From: Clostridiales bacterium
GTDB lineage: Bacteria > Bacillota > Clostridia > Oscillospirales > CAG-272
Direction: 5' to 3'
DNA: 64,000 nucleotides
NCBI GenBank assembly: GCA_012837425.1
Contig: DURE01000006.1
Span: 1-64,000, forward strand
Below the pieces are notes generated by a model. The model saw nothing but the letters and a program-made list of their open reading frames with translations. It was not told where the DNA came from and made no database searches. Shown here one piece after another: positions 42,238 through 54,403 of the stretch; the stretch's first letter is position 1; each line of letters begins with the position of its first letter. A program made the position numbers and the translations under genes.

Positions 42238-43408
42238 ATGACCGATGAAGAATTGCTGCATGCCTTAAAAAACAACCCGAACGAGGGGCTGGAGCTCGCT
42301 ATGCGGCGATATACCGGCTTGGTTTATACAATTGTGTACGGCCGGATTTCGGCGGTCGGCACGCCCGAGGACACCGAAGAGCTGGTAGCCGACGTGTTTG
42401 TCGAGCTCTGGCGCAGCCGTGAGAATGGCGATAATGATTATCGGAATGACCGCACAGTCGGGCTTCAGTTTCTTCTGGTTCGGAAGATCGGGCATTGAAA
42501 CCACCGAAATTGTCGACGGCGACACTTCAGGGTTTTATTCGCTGACCTCGCCGGTGGAGCTGAAGGGCGGCATACTGCGCTATGCCTTTGTTGCACCCAA
42601 CCCAGACGGCACCTGCTCGCTCACACTGTATGCCGAGGCGCCGGGGATGAGCTCCCGTGACTATTTGAAATGCTATATAACGCTGCCCGACGGCAATGAT
42701 TATCACCCGGGGCGCGAAAACATACAGGCCGGCGGCTTCGGCGGGGGCAGTGTCAGCAGGGTCTGTGTAATAGCCTTTTTCAAGGAGCTTCGCTTGGACG
42801 CCGGGAAGAGTTTTGATTTTATCCTGCATCTGACCGGCGATGAGACTGCCGACCAGATAAGCCTTCCGGCTGCCGACAGTTCGATCTTTGAGAACCGGCT
42901 CTCAAGTGTGAGCTGGAATGGTATAAAAATCAGCGCCATTACCCTCGGCGGAGACTTCAACGGTGTTCTTGTAAATCATGAACTTGACCCCGACAAATGC
43001 GAGCTGCCGGAACTAAAGAAAATACTTGACCTGGCCCGTGACGAGAAAAATAAAGTGCGTATCAAAATGCTCGAACACCTATGCACATCAGACGGTCTCG
43101 GCATGAGCCGCTCGGGTATGGGCAGGGGCGGAATGCACAGCTGGAACTACTCTTTGTCCATCCCTTACGACCCTGATAAAAAGCCAGACCATATCAAATG
43201 TGATTTTATATTCCTGGGGTTAATAAACCCGGACAGCGGCGAGGACTTTGACGGCACGCTCGGAATTGACCTCGACAAGCTGGCCGCGGAGTGTATAGAA
43301 TACGGTATTACAACCGATTTTAAAAGTAAAAGTGGCGAAAGTGTACCGAGCGGGTGCACAACAATTGTCCTTGACCTGGACAATCCGATAATCCTACCAC
43401 TCAAGTAA
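42238..43408 (+). pseudogene. Fused remnant: ECF sigma region 2 joined out of frame to anti-sigma TM and ectodomain
   Basis: 42238-42498 frame: MTDEELLHALKNNPNEG...ADVFVELWRSRE; other frame from ~42425: MAIMIIGMTAQSGFSFFWFGRSGIETTEI then ectodomain to 43408. Confidence 0.7.
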
Positions 43409-43421
43409 AAACAGAAAACAC

Positions 43422-43445
43422 CCCCGGGGCAAAACAACCCCGGGG
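43422..43445 (+). terminator. GC-rich hairpin terminator
   Basis: CCCCGGGG-N8-CCCCGGGG. Confidence 0.55.
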
Positions 43446-43527
43446 CTCATTTTATACCGGGCGGCTGTATACGATACCATATTCGGGAGGACAATAAAAA
43501 CAAAAGAAAAATTTGTGAGGGCAAAAT

Positions 43528-45276
43528 ATGAGCAACCGCCTGATAAACGAAAAGTCCCCCTATCTCTTGCAGCACGCCGAAAACCCGGTCGACTGGTACC
43601 CCTGGGGCGAGGAGGCAAAGGAGCGGGCACTGGCCGAGGACAAGCCGCTCTTCCTCAGCATTGGCTACAGCGCCTGCCACTGGTGCCACGTGATAGCCCG
43701 CGAGTCATTCTCGGATAATGAGGTGGCCGAGGTTCTGAACCGACATTTCGTGCCGGTAAAGGTCGACCGCGAGGAGCGCCCCGACCTCGACAGCGTCTAC
43801 ATGTCGGCCTGCCAAGCACTTAGCGGCTCGGGCGGCTGGCCGCTGACGATACTTGCGCTGCCCGACGGCCGCCCCTTTTATGCCGCCACATACCTGCCGA
43901 AGGAGACCCTGCTCAAGCTCCTGAGAACCTGTGCTCAGCGATGGGAGGTTGAGCGGAGCTGGTTTTACGGCATCGCCAAAAGCCTCACCGAGGCGCTGAA
44001 CCAGTCAAGGTGCAAATCAGCTTCCCGGGCGCGAGAGTCTGAGCCCGAGGAGCTTGCGGCCTCGGCATACCGCCAACTCTCGGACAGCTATGACCCGAGG
44101 TGGGGCGGTTTCGGCTCTGCCCCAAAATTCCCCACCCCGCACAATATTCTCTTTTTGCTCGACTATTTCCGCGACACCGGCGAGGAGCAGGCGCTCAAGA
44201 TGGCCGACCGCACGCTTGAGGCCATGTACCGCGGCGGGATTTATGACCATATCGGCGGCGGCTTCTGCCGCTACTCCACCGATAAAATGTGGCTGGTGCC
44301 GCATTTTGAGAAGATGCTCTATGATAACGCGCTGCTGCTCTGGGCATACGCCGACGCCTATATGCTCACCGGGCGGCCGCTTTTCGGTTTTGCCGGCGAG
44401 TCCACCGCCGACTATGTCCTGCGCGAGCTGACCGGACCCGACGGCGGGTTTTATAGCAGCCAGGACGCCGACACGGGCGGCGAGGAGGGCGGGTTTTACA
44501 CCCTGACCCCAAGCGAAATCAAAGCTACTTTGGGTGAGGAAGACGGCCGACGCTTTTGCGAGTGGTTTGACATCACCGAGCGGGGCAACATATCGGGCAA
44601 AAGCATCCCGAACCTCATTCACAACCCGGAGTTTGAGGACGAACCAGAGGAAATTTCTCTGCTGCGGCACAAAATCTACGAATGGCGCCTGCAGCGGGCA
44701 AAACCCGGGCTTGACGACAAGGTACTGACCTCTTGGAATGCGCTGATGGTCTGCGGGCTGGTGAAGGCCGCCGAGGCCTTCGGGAGAGGCGACTACCTCA
44801 CAGCGGCCGGCCGTGCGGCAGACTATATCATGTCAAACCTCCGCTCCCCCGACGGCCGGCTCTGTATCCGGCGGCGGGAGGGCGAGTCATTCGGCGCCGG
44901 AATTGACGCCGACTACGCTGCGACCGCGCTCGCGCTACTGCTGCTCGGTCGCGACGATGAGGCCGCGGCGCTATCCGATATTCTGCTCAAGCATTTCTTC
45001 GACCATGACGCCGGCGGCCTTTACCTGTATGCCGACGACGCCGAGAAGCTCTTTATCCGACCAAAGGAGACTTACGACGGGGCGATCCCCTCGGGCAACT
45101 CGATTTTCCAAAGGGTACTCGCGGAACTGTATAAAAGAACTAAAGACGAAAAATGGCGGTGGGCATATATAAAGCAGCTCGGCTTTATCTGCTCGGCTGC
45201 CGCGCGTTATCCCCTCGCCTGCGCCTTTGCGCTACGCTACAAAACGTCGGTAAAGTTGTTAGATATTAGATATTAG
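43528..45276 (+). CDS. Thioredoxin-domain protein, YyaL/DUF255 family
   Basis: [25 protein letters not shown]...[12 protein letters not shown]. Confidence 0.93.
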   Translation: MSNRLINEKSPYLLQHAENPVDWYPWGEEAKERALAEDKPLFLSIGYSACHWCHVIARESFSDNEVAEVLNRHFVPVKVDREERPDLDSVYMSACQALSGSGGWPLTILALPDGRPFYAATYLPKETLLKLLRTCAQRWEVERSWFYGIAKSLTEALNQSRCKSASRARESEPEELAASAYRQLSDSYDPRWGGFGSAPKFPTPHNILFLLDYFRDTGEEQALKMADRTLEAMYRGGIYDHIGGGFCRYSTDKMWLVPHFEKMLYDNALLLWAYADAYMLTGRPLFGFAGESTADYVLRELTGPDGGFYSSQDADTGGEEGGFYTLTPSEIKATLGEEDGRRFCEWFDITERGNISGKSIPNLIHNPEFEDEPEEISLLRHKIYEWRLQRAKPGLDDKVLTSWNALMVCGLVKAAEAFGRGDYLTAAGRAADYIMSNLRSPDGRLCIRRREGESFGAGIDADYAATALALLLLGRDDEAAALSDILLKHFFDHDAGGLYLYADDAEKLFIRPKETYDGAIPSGNSIFQRVLAELYKRTKDEKWRWAYIKQLGFICSAAARYPLACAFALRYKTSVKLLDIRY

Positions 45277-45286
45277 ATATTAGACA
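45259..45286. repeat. Heptamer tandem repeat (TTAGATA)x3 + TTAGACA
   Basis: Direct reading. Confidence 0.9.
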
Positions 45287-45326
45287 ATAGTAGATACGAA
45301 AGGTGCGGCGCAAGCGCTTAAAAAAC

Positions 45327-45363
45327 AGGGCTGACGCAAATGTTTCGGTTTGCGCCAGCCCTT
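45327..45363. terminator. AGGGCTGACGCAAA...TTTGCGCCAGCCCT hairpin
   Basis: Long stem with one mismatch. Confidence 0.7.
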
Positions 45364-45370
45364 TGGATTA

Positions 45371-46447
45371 TCAATAGGGATAATCGGATTTGTTAACCAA
45401 ATATATTGAGTAATACTCGCTCCGCTCGGTTCTGTTCGCAACAGTCCTCCCCTCGGTAAATACCCTGCAAACAAGGTAGTATGCCCCGATAGGTAATTTC
45501 GTCAGCTCGGCAAGCGAGGCAATATTGCGCTCGGTCTCAAGGCCGATGTCAAGCAGCAGATACTCAACACTCTTTACGTTGTACTTCGGCGCGACATAAA
45601 GCTCTATCTCGTCTGCAATCATAACTGCCGGTATCTGGTCCCGGTTCATTTCAATCAGTGTTTTGTATCGCAGTCCGTCGGCTGCTATCCACAACCCCTG
45701 AGCGTCGTCATATGACGTAGCCCAGGCTAGCGACCAGAACCCCTCGGTATAGTAGGGCTTTCCGTCGTATCTTTTATATGTTCCGGAGAACATGCCGGCA
45801 TCATTTATTTCCTCCTGCCCGGCGCGGAAGGCGGCCGAGGTGGCGGAGCCGCTTTCGTCTTTTATAACCGAAATCTGCTCCTTTGTGTAACCCGCTGGCA
45901 GCGGTACCAAATACACAAACCTGCCTAAATCGTCGGTCGAAATAGTAATATAGGGATTAAGCCTTCTAATATGAATTATAAGCTTGCCGTCTGTTTTGTC
46001 TGTATATGTGTAATAAGTATTCGAGCCGCTTGAAGTGCCAACCGGCACCGCCGCAAGCCGCCCGCCGTCGGCAAAGAACCGCTCGGTGTATTTTCCGCTG
46101 GTCATGTCGGTGTACGCGCCGGTGTTGTGGTGCAGGGTGTAGAACCCGCTGGCGCCGATATAGTCGTACAGCGCGGTCAAGCCCTCATAGCTGTCAATAA
46201 TGAAAAATTTTTCGGGTACCGGATTGTTATCCGCCGGATTTTTTAGGGTAAAATAATCATCAAGGTAATTCCCTATTGAGTCCTCGGGATATCCGGCAGT
46301 ATCCTGTCCGGATTCCTCATAACTACTGCTTCCGGTTTCCTCAGAGTCGCTGCTCTCGTCTCCCCCCGGGGGTACGACATCGCACGCAGCCGTGACCATA
46401 ATCAGGCACAGCAAAAGCAACGCGGTTGTAATCCTGATAAATCCCAT
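45371..46447 (-). CDS. Putative lipoprotein, unknown function
   Basis: Signal peptide with lipobox VTAACDV. Confidence 0.72.
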   Translation of the reverse strand: MGFIRITTALLLLCLIMVTAACDVVPPGGDESSDSEETGSSSYEESGQDTAGYPEDSIGNYLDDYFTLKNPADNNPVPEKFFIIDSYEGLTALYDYIGASGFYTLHHNTGAYTDMTSGKYTERFFADGGRLAAVPVGTSSGSNTYYTYTDKTDGKLIIHIRRLNPYITISTDDLGRFVYLVPLPAGYTKEQISVIKDESGSATSAAFRAGQEEINDAGMFSGTYKRYDGKPYYTEGFWSLAWATSYDDAQGLWIAADGLRYKTLIEMNRDQIPAVMIADEIELYVAPKYNVKSVEYLLLDIGLETERNIASLAELTKLPIGAYYLVCRVFTEGRTVANRTERSEYYSIYLVNKSDYPY

Positions 46448-46526
46448 TATAACAGCACCCCATCAATCCTGTATATTGTGTTATACTCATATTATAGCAC
46501 ACATAACCCAGAAAAGCAACAAAAGC

Positions 46527-46552
46527 ACGTTATTTTCACCGTGCTTTCAGCT
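46527..46552 (-). terminator. AAAGCACG...CGTGCTTT hairpin
   Basis: 8-bp stem at the S-component 3' end. Confidence 0.55.
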
Positions 46553-47146
46553 TACGCTTATTTTCTTCAGTATTTTGGATAGCGGGAGCACCAATAATCC
46601 GGCCGCTAGATTCCCCGCCGCGTGAACCAGGTCAAACGGAAGCCCCGCTACAATCCAGGCAATCATCTGGCTGAAGTTCAGCCCGAACAATAGGGCCTGC
46701 GAGGGGGCGCAGAGCGCGCCAAAAATCAGCCCGTGCAGGCTGCAGACAAGCGGGTAGGCAAAAGCCGCGGCAAGGTCGGAAATATTCCTCGGCAGGAGCA
46801 TTGTCATGCCCCACAAAACCGTCCAGACATAAAAATACGGCACTACCGAGAGCGCAAAGCCGTAATACAGAGCGGTCAGCATGACATAAATGTAAATCGG
46901 AATCAGCGCGCGGCAGCGGTATGTGAGGGTTAGTAGCATCGTAAACATGCCGATCAGATGTACATTGGGCAGAGCGTCGAGCAGCAGGTCCGAGCAGAAC
47001 ATCATCGCCCCGGCCATCGAGAAGACCGCCATGTCGCGCAGCTTTCGCGGATAGCGCAGGGCACGTCCCGGACTCCCCGCCGCCCTGTCCGGGATTGCCT
47101 GTTTCCTGGCGTCTTTTGTTTTACCCTTTTGTGTAAACCAGCGCAT
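46547..47146 (-). CDS. ECF transporter S-component-like membrane protein
   Basis: Small multi-pass protein ending LPFDLVHAAGNLAAGLLVLPLSKIL; start uncertain. Confidence 0.78.
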   Translation of the reverse strand: MRWFTQKGKTKDARKQAIPDRAAGSPGRALRYPRKLRDMAVFSMAGAMMFCSDLLLDALPNVHLIGMFTMLLTLTYRCRALIPIYIYVMLTALYYGFALSVVPYFYVWTVLWGMTMLLPRNISDLAAAFAYPLVCSLHGLIFGALCAPSQALLFGLNFSQMIAWIVAGLPFDLVHAAGNLAAGLLVLPLSKILKKISVS

Positions 47147-47555
47147 AATTCTCGCCGTCGGCAATTTCGGTACTGTCGGCGCCCGACATTGCATATTCGC
47201 CGTTCTTGTACAGCGCCCAGTATGCGCCGTCTTTGTCGTAATCTGCCCGGATACCGTTTACCACTAAAATCATGAGCCCGTAGGCGGTGTCCTCGCCCCC
47301 GACCAGGTTGTGCTCAGCAAGCGCGTCGGCCAGCACTGTTTTGTCGGTTTTGATTGTCAGCTCAATTGACTTTTCGCCGGCCTCAACCCGCAAGACTATT
47401 GTGGTCGCCCCGCTGCCGAGCGTCTTGTTCTCGGTGTAAACAGCGTTTTCCCAGAGCTCGGGCTGCTCCTTTTTGGCACAGGAAACCATGACAAGCAGAA
47501 TTAGAATGCACAATGCCGCCGCCGATATGCGGGTGATAATGTGGTTCTTTTTCAT
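47121..47555 (-). CDS. DUF4430-domain lipoprotein
   Basis: Lipobox VMVSCAKK; DGAYWALYKNGEYAMSGADSTEIADGENYALVYT. Confidence 0.85.
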   Translation of the reverse strand: MKKNHIITRISAAALCILILLVMVSCAKKEQPELWENAVYTENKTLGSGATTIVLRVEAGEKSIELTIKTDKTVLADALAEHNLVGGEDTAYGLMILVVNGIRADYDKDGAYWALYKNGEYAMSGADSTEIADGENYALVYTKG

Positions 47556-47699
47556 TCGATGATACTCCTTATATAGGTTTTTATCTGAATGAAAAGTGAC
47601 AGCGCCCCTCCGTCAGTTCTGGAGGGACGCCGCAACTGCCCGACTGCGGCGGCGGCCGCAGACAGGCTTGTGCAGCGCTCTCCCGTCGACCGGCATAAG

Positions 47700-47892
47700 C
47701 CGGCTACCTGACATTTGCCCAAGAGCGACATCACATATCACGGCCCGATAAGTATTCCGGCTTGCGGGGTCCAAGCCCGTATACGGCAATGGCTGTTGCG
47801 GCGGATTTTCACCGCGCTTTCCTTATCTCCGAACTCCGGCCTCGGGTGCCGGGTCCGGCTGCGCCTGGGGCGCCGAGCCGTGTTTCATTGTC
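47700..47892 (-). ncRNA. Cobalamin-riboswitch-like leader
   Basis: Minus-strand AGGAAAGCGCGGTGAAAATCCGCCGCAACAGCCATTGCCGT...GCAAGCCGGAATACTTATCGGGCC (B12-box-like); promoter TTGCTT-N17-TATCAT at 47899-47927. Confidence 0.75.
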
Positions 47893-47965
47893 TGATATAT
47901 GATACCATAAAATATCTCTAAAAGCAATAAGAAATTAAAACAATCAACATATCTTTTTACTGAAA

Positions 47966-48035
47966 TAAAAAAGAGCCAAAGACTGGCAGTGAACCTTGGG
48001 CTCCAATTGCCCAACATTTTAACTAGCTTTGACTC
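47966..48035 (-). ncRNA. Candidate small RNA with own promoter and terminator
   Basis: TCGACA-N17-TACAAT (48043-48071), then GAGTCAAAG...TTGGGC..GCCCAA...CTTTGGCTC TTTTTTATTTC. Confidence 0.55.
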
Positions 48036-48125
48036 TGATATTATTGTACGCATATCTAATTTGTTTGTCGATATGCAAAAACAGAAATACGCTTATACCT
48101 GGCTCACAGAATGTGTCATTCAGCC

Positions 48126-48175
48126 GGTGCGTAAATGGCAGCAGGGCGCGGGATATGAGCGTCCGCGTGCAGTAT
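48126..48175. repeat. Dispersed intergenic repeat, partial copy C
   Basis: TGGCAGCAGGGCGCGGGATATGAGCGTCCGCG resembles copies A/D. Confidence 0.55.
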
Positions 48176-48270
48176 TAGATATTTGAATGTTGAAGTTTTT
48201 TGAGGATTGGCATAGCCCCCATGAAAAAAGCGGGGCGCCGCGGGCAGAGCCTCCGCGCCCCGCAAAAAAG

Positions 48271-48297
48271 CCCCGCAGGAGATGCCGCGGGGCTTAA
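48271..48297 (-). terminator. AAGCCCCGC...GCGGGGCTT hairpin
   Basis: Strong stem just past the 48312 stop. Confidence 0.7.
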
Positions 48298-48311
48298 AAT
48301 GTACTACTTGT

Positions 48312-49271
48312 CTATCTTTTCTTTTTGCGGACGCCACAGGCTGCGAATGCAAGCAGAGCGACAACTCCGGTACTCCCGGCCATCAGAGAGCCGCAGCCCT
48401 TTTTCTCGGGTGCCTTGGTGGTTTCGGGGGCTTTGGTGGTTTCCCCGCCGGGGCCGGCTGTCGTGGTTTCTTGAGGTGTTGTGTCGGCCTTGCTGGTTTC
48501 GGGGGGCTTGGTGGTTCCGGGGGCTTCTGTAGTGGTCTCGGGAGGCGCCGTGGTGTCGGACAGCTTCTCGCCCGAAACCGTCATCCCTTTATAAATCATG
48601 ATATCGCTTACAATAGCGTTCTGGGTGTAGTAGGAGTAAAAATAAATTCCGAGATTGTCGTTAGCAAAAATGAGAATTTCGCCGGGGTATGACTCGTCGA
48701 CAAGCTGATATTCGCCTTTTCTGTCCATGATGAAAAGCCTGAGTGTTAAATCCCGGCCGTTTACCTCAACGGCATAGTGCTGGGGAGTGCCGTCATTGTC
48801 GATGCCGGGTATGTCAAACCCCATAGTCTCGTACTTTATGTACCCGTGCGCACCGAGCGATGAGGCTCCGTTCATTATCCGGTACTGCTCGGCATACCCG
48901 TAAACGCCGTATATACCGTCTACATACAGGCCGAAGCAGGCCTTTTCATTGCGCGTGACGGTAAACTTGATGGTGTAGGCATTGTTTTCGCCGAGTGGGA
49001 AGCCTTCAACCTCCCCACCAAGCCAGTTTTGGGCAGAGTTGTTTCCGCCACAAATATTGGCGGTTTTTTCATCGATTACGGTCATCTGAAGGTCGCCCAT
49101 AATTTTCACAGGCTGCCAGAACTGGTCGGTGTTCATATTTACGGTATAAAGCAGGTCTCCGTCGGCGGCAGGCGTGTAGAAATCAAGCGTGGTGGCCGAG
49201 ACCGATACCGCAAAGGTCGACATAACAGCAATAAGGCATAGTGCCGAAATGCTCAAAACTGCTTTCTTCAT
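48312..49271 (-). CDS. Secreted surface protein with C-terminal anchor
   Basis: Signal peptide; Thr/Pro-rich linker TTKAPETTKAPEKKGCGSLMAG-TM-RKKKR. Confidence 0.78.
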   Translation of the reverse strand: MKKAVLSISALCLIAVMSTFAVSVSATTLDFYTPAADGDLLYTVNMNTDQFWQPVKIMGDLQMTVIDEKTANICGGNNSAQNWLGGEVEGFPLGENNAYTIKFTVTRNEKACFGLYVDGIYGVYGYAEQYRIMNGASSLGAHGYIKYETMGFDIPGIDNDGTPQHYAVEVNGRDLTLRLFIMDRKGEYQLVDESYPGEILIFANDNLGIYFYSYYTQNAIVSDIMIYKGMTVSGEKLSDTTAPPETTTEAPGTTKPPETSKADTTPQETTTAGPGGETTKAPETTKAPEKKGCGSLMAGSTGVVALLAFAACGVRKKKR

Positions 49272-49403
49272 CGAAACATCATCTCCCTTTTATTATTTTT
49301 TTTTGAAGGCCTGAGTGTTTACTCACCATGCACAGCATTCAAACTGATTATAGCAGATTATTTGTTTGAATACAATAGAAAAATAGAATATACTCTAAAT
49401 TTT

Positions 49404-52265
<2,862 letters not shown>

Positions 52266-52421
52266 GCCTACCTCATGAAATTGATTCGGGGCGCAGAATC
52301 ACAAGCGCCCGGTTGTTCTTGTTTCGGAATTATTATAGCACGCAATTTAAAATTTTCAAGCTGTAATATAAAAAATATATTCCATTATAGGAAATAAAGC
52401 GGCCGGACGGCCCGAGGCTTA

Positions 52422-53552
52422 CTATTTGTCCTGCGGCCTGAAAAACTGGTACAGCCGGCAGGGTATCATCCCGTTATACAGCCGTCTCACCTTGTCGGCG
52501 CGCCGGCCGTATAGCCGCTCGAAGTTTTCGGAGGCCGACAGGATATAAATATGCCACGGCGAAAAACCGGCAAAACTCCTCCCTATGTCACGGTAGAGCC
52601 GCTCGGTCTCTGTAATATCGCTCATCCGCTCGCCGTAGGGCGGGTTGCATACTATGCTGCCCCGGCAGTCGGGCTTTTTTATTGTCCGTGCATCGGCCTG
52701 AAAAACCCTGATGTTCTCTGACACTCCGGTTCGCCCTGCATTTGCCTTGGTAAGCTCCAGTACCTCGGGGTCTATATCCGACGCCCAGACCCGGCAGTCC
52801 CGGGCCGGGGACGCGGCCGACCTGGCCTCCTCGCGGGCGCGTGCCCAAATTCCCTTTGGCAGAAAGGCAAACTGCTCGCCCGCAAAGCTGCGGCTCACGC
52901 CGGGAGCTATTCCCCTCATCAGCATCGCCGCTTCAATTGCAACTGTCCCCGACCCGCAGAAGGGGTCCCACAAAAGAACACCCTCGCGCGGGCGCGAGGT
53001 CATTACCATAGCGGCCCCAAGGGTTTCACGCAGCGGGGCAATGCCGGCGGCCGGCCGGTAGCCGCGCTTGTGCAGCGCGACCCCCGAGGTGTCAATCATC
53101 AGCGACGCTGTGTCCTTGAAGATAAAAAACTCAATCTGGTATTTGGTCCCGCTCTCCTCAAGCCATGTGACGCCGTACTTTGAGGCCAGCCGGTCTGCCA
53201 CCGCCTTTTTGACAATCCTCTGGCAGTCGGGAATTGAGGCAAGGCAACTTTTTATCGAATGCCCCTTGACCGGGAAAGCGTCTTTTTTGCCTATAAAACT
53301 CTCCCAGGGCAGCGCCTTCACTCCTTCGAAAAGCTCGTCAAAGGTCATGGCCGGGAAAGCGCCGAGCCGGATATACACCCGCTCGGCGGTTCTGAGGTTG
53401 ATGTTGGCCCGGGCGATGTCGGCCCCGCTGCCCCAAAAAGTAATCCTGCCGTCTATTGTGCCGGCTCTCCTCAGCCCGAGCGCGTCTATCTCGCCCCCGA
53501 GCAGCCGCTCAAGCCCGAACAGGCAGGTCGCCACAAGCTCATATTCTCCCAA
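52422..53552 (-). CDS. THUMP-domain class I SAM RNA methyltransferase (RlmL N-terminal/YpsC-like)
   Basis: WDPFCGSGTVAIEAAML, IVCNPPYGERM. Confidence 0.93.
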   Translation of the reverse strand: MGEYELVATCLFGLERLLGGEIDALGLRRAGTIDGRITFWGSGADIARANINLRTAERVYIRLGAFPAMTFDELFEGVKALPWESFIGKKDAFPVKGHSIKSCLASIPDCQRIVKKAVADRLASKYGVTWLEESGTKYQIEFFIFKDTASLMIDTSGVALHKRGYRPAAGIAPLRETLGAAMVMTSRPREGVLLWDPFCGSGTVAIEAAMLMRGIAPGVSRSFAGEQFAFLPKGIWARAREEARSAASPARDCRVWASDIDPEVLELTKANAGRTGVSENIRVFQADARTIKKPDCRGSIVCNPPYGERMSDITETERLYRDIGRSFAGFSPWHIYILSASENFERLYGRRADKVRRLYNGMIPCRLYQFFRPQDK

Positions 53553-53644
53553 ACTCTCTGCTTCCTTTCCAGAACTACATCCGGATACCCGGGAACTACC
53601 CGTTTTCCGGTATCCGCAAATGTCCGGTGCCTTGTGTACGGCAA

Positions 53645-54187
53645 CTATTCGTATTTCGCCCTCGCCCCGCCGATATATTTCGGCCGGGTCCGCGCACAGA
53701 CGAGATTTGCCTCGCCAATTCGCCTTACCGAAAGCCGCACCGGGACCGCGACGTCGCGCAGATGCATGCCTATGAGAGTATCGCCGATATCGATACCGGC
53801 GTGAGCCTTGATATGCTCGACCGCGACCGGGTCCGAAAAGCTGCCGTAGGCCACGGTTGCAAACGAGCCGCCGGCATGAGGCTTTGGCACCACCGAGACA
53901 ATCTCATATCCGTATTTTTCGGCGCAGGCCCGCTCAACTATCAGGGCGCGGTTGAGGTGCTCGCAGCATTGCGCTGCAAGAAAGACACCGGCTTCCATGA
54001 GCCCCGGGTATATACCCTCAAACACGGCCCTTGCCGCCTCTAGCGAGGAGTTTTTGCCGATATGCCCGCCGACTATCTCGGAGGACGAGCAGCCAGCTAC
54101 CAGTATGTCGCCGGCCCGAAACCCCGCGAGGCCGAGCAATTCGGTCAGGGCAGTTCGTGCCTGTTGTTTTATTAAGTTAAGGTTCAT
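53645..54187 (-). CDS. TIGR01440/DUF436 family protein
   Basis: LVAGCSSSEIVGGHIGKNSS. Confidence 0.85.
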   Translation of the reverse strand: MNLNLIKQQARTALTELLGLAGFRAGDILVAGCSSSEIVGGHIGKNSSLEAARAVFEGIYPGLMEAGVFLAAQCCEHLNRALIVERACAEKYGYEIVSVVPKPHAGGSFATVAYGSFSDPVAVEHIKAHAGIDIGDTLIGMHLRDVAVPVRLSVRRIGEANLVCARTRPKYIGGARAKYE

Positions 54188-54336
54188 TTCTGACTCTCCT
54201 CGAATTCCCGCAAACCTGCCCGGGCTGCCCCGCGCGGTGCGGAATATTAATCTTAATGGTATTATACATCAAAATATTTTTTTTTACAATAATCAGCCCA
54301 GGAAAAAGAGGGCTTGTCACAGCAAGGATAAAAAGG

Positions 54337-54369
54337 GCTGCCGCAAACCCATTTGATTTGCGGCAGCCA
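54337..54369. terminator. GGCTGCCGCAAA...TTTGCGGCAGCC hairpin
   Basis: 12-bp perfect stem. Confidence 0.75.
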
Positions 54370-54403
54370 CCGTCATGTCGCCTGATTTTCGGTGGTTCTT
54401 CGG

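Noticed and set aside
47823-48053. 76-aa ORF over the riboswitch/sRNA region
   Set aside because: Non-domain sequence overlapping the promoter and hairpins; no SD seen
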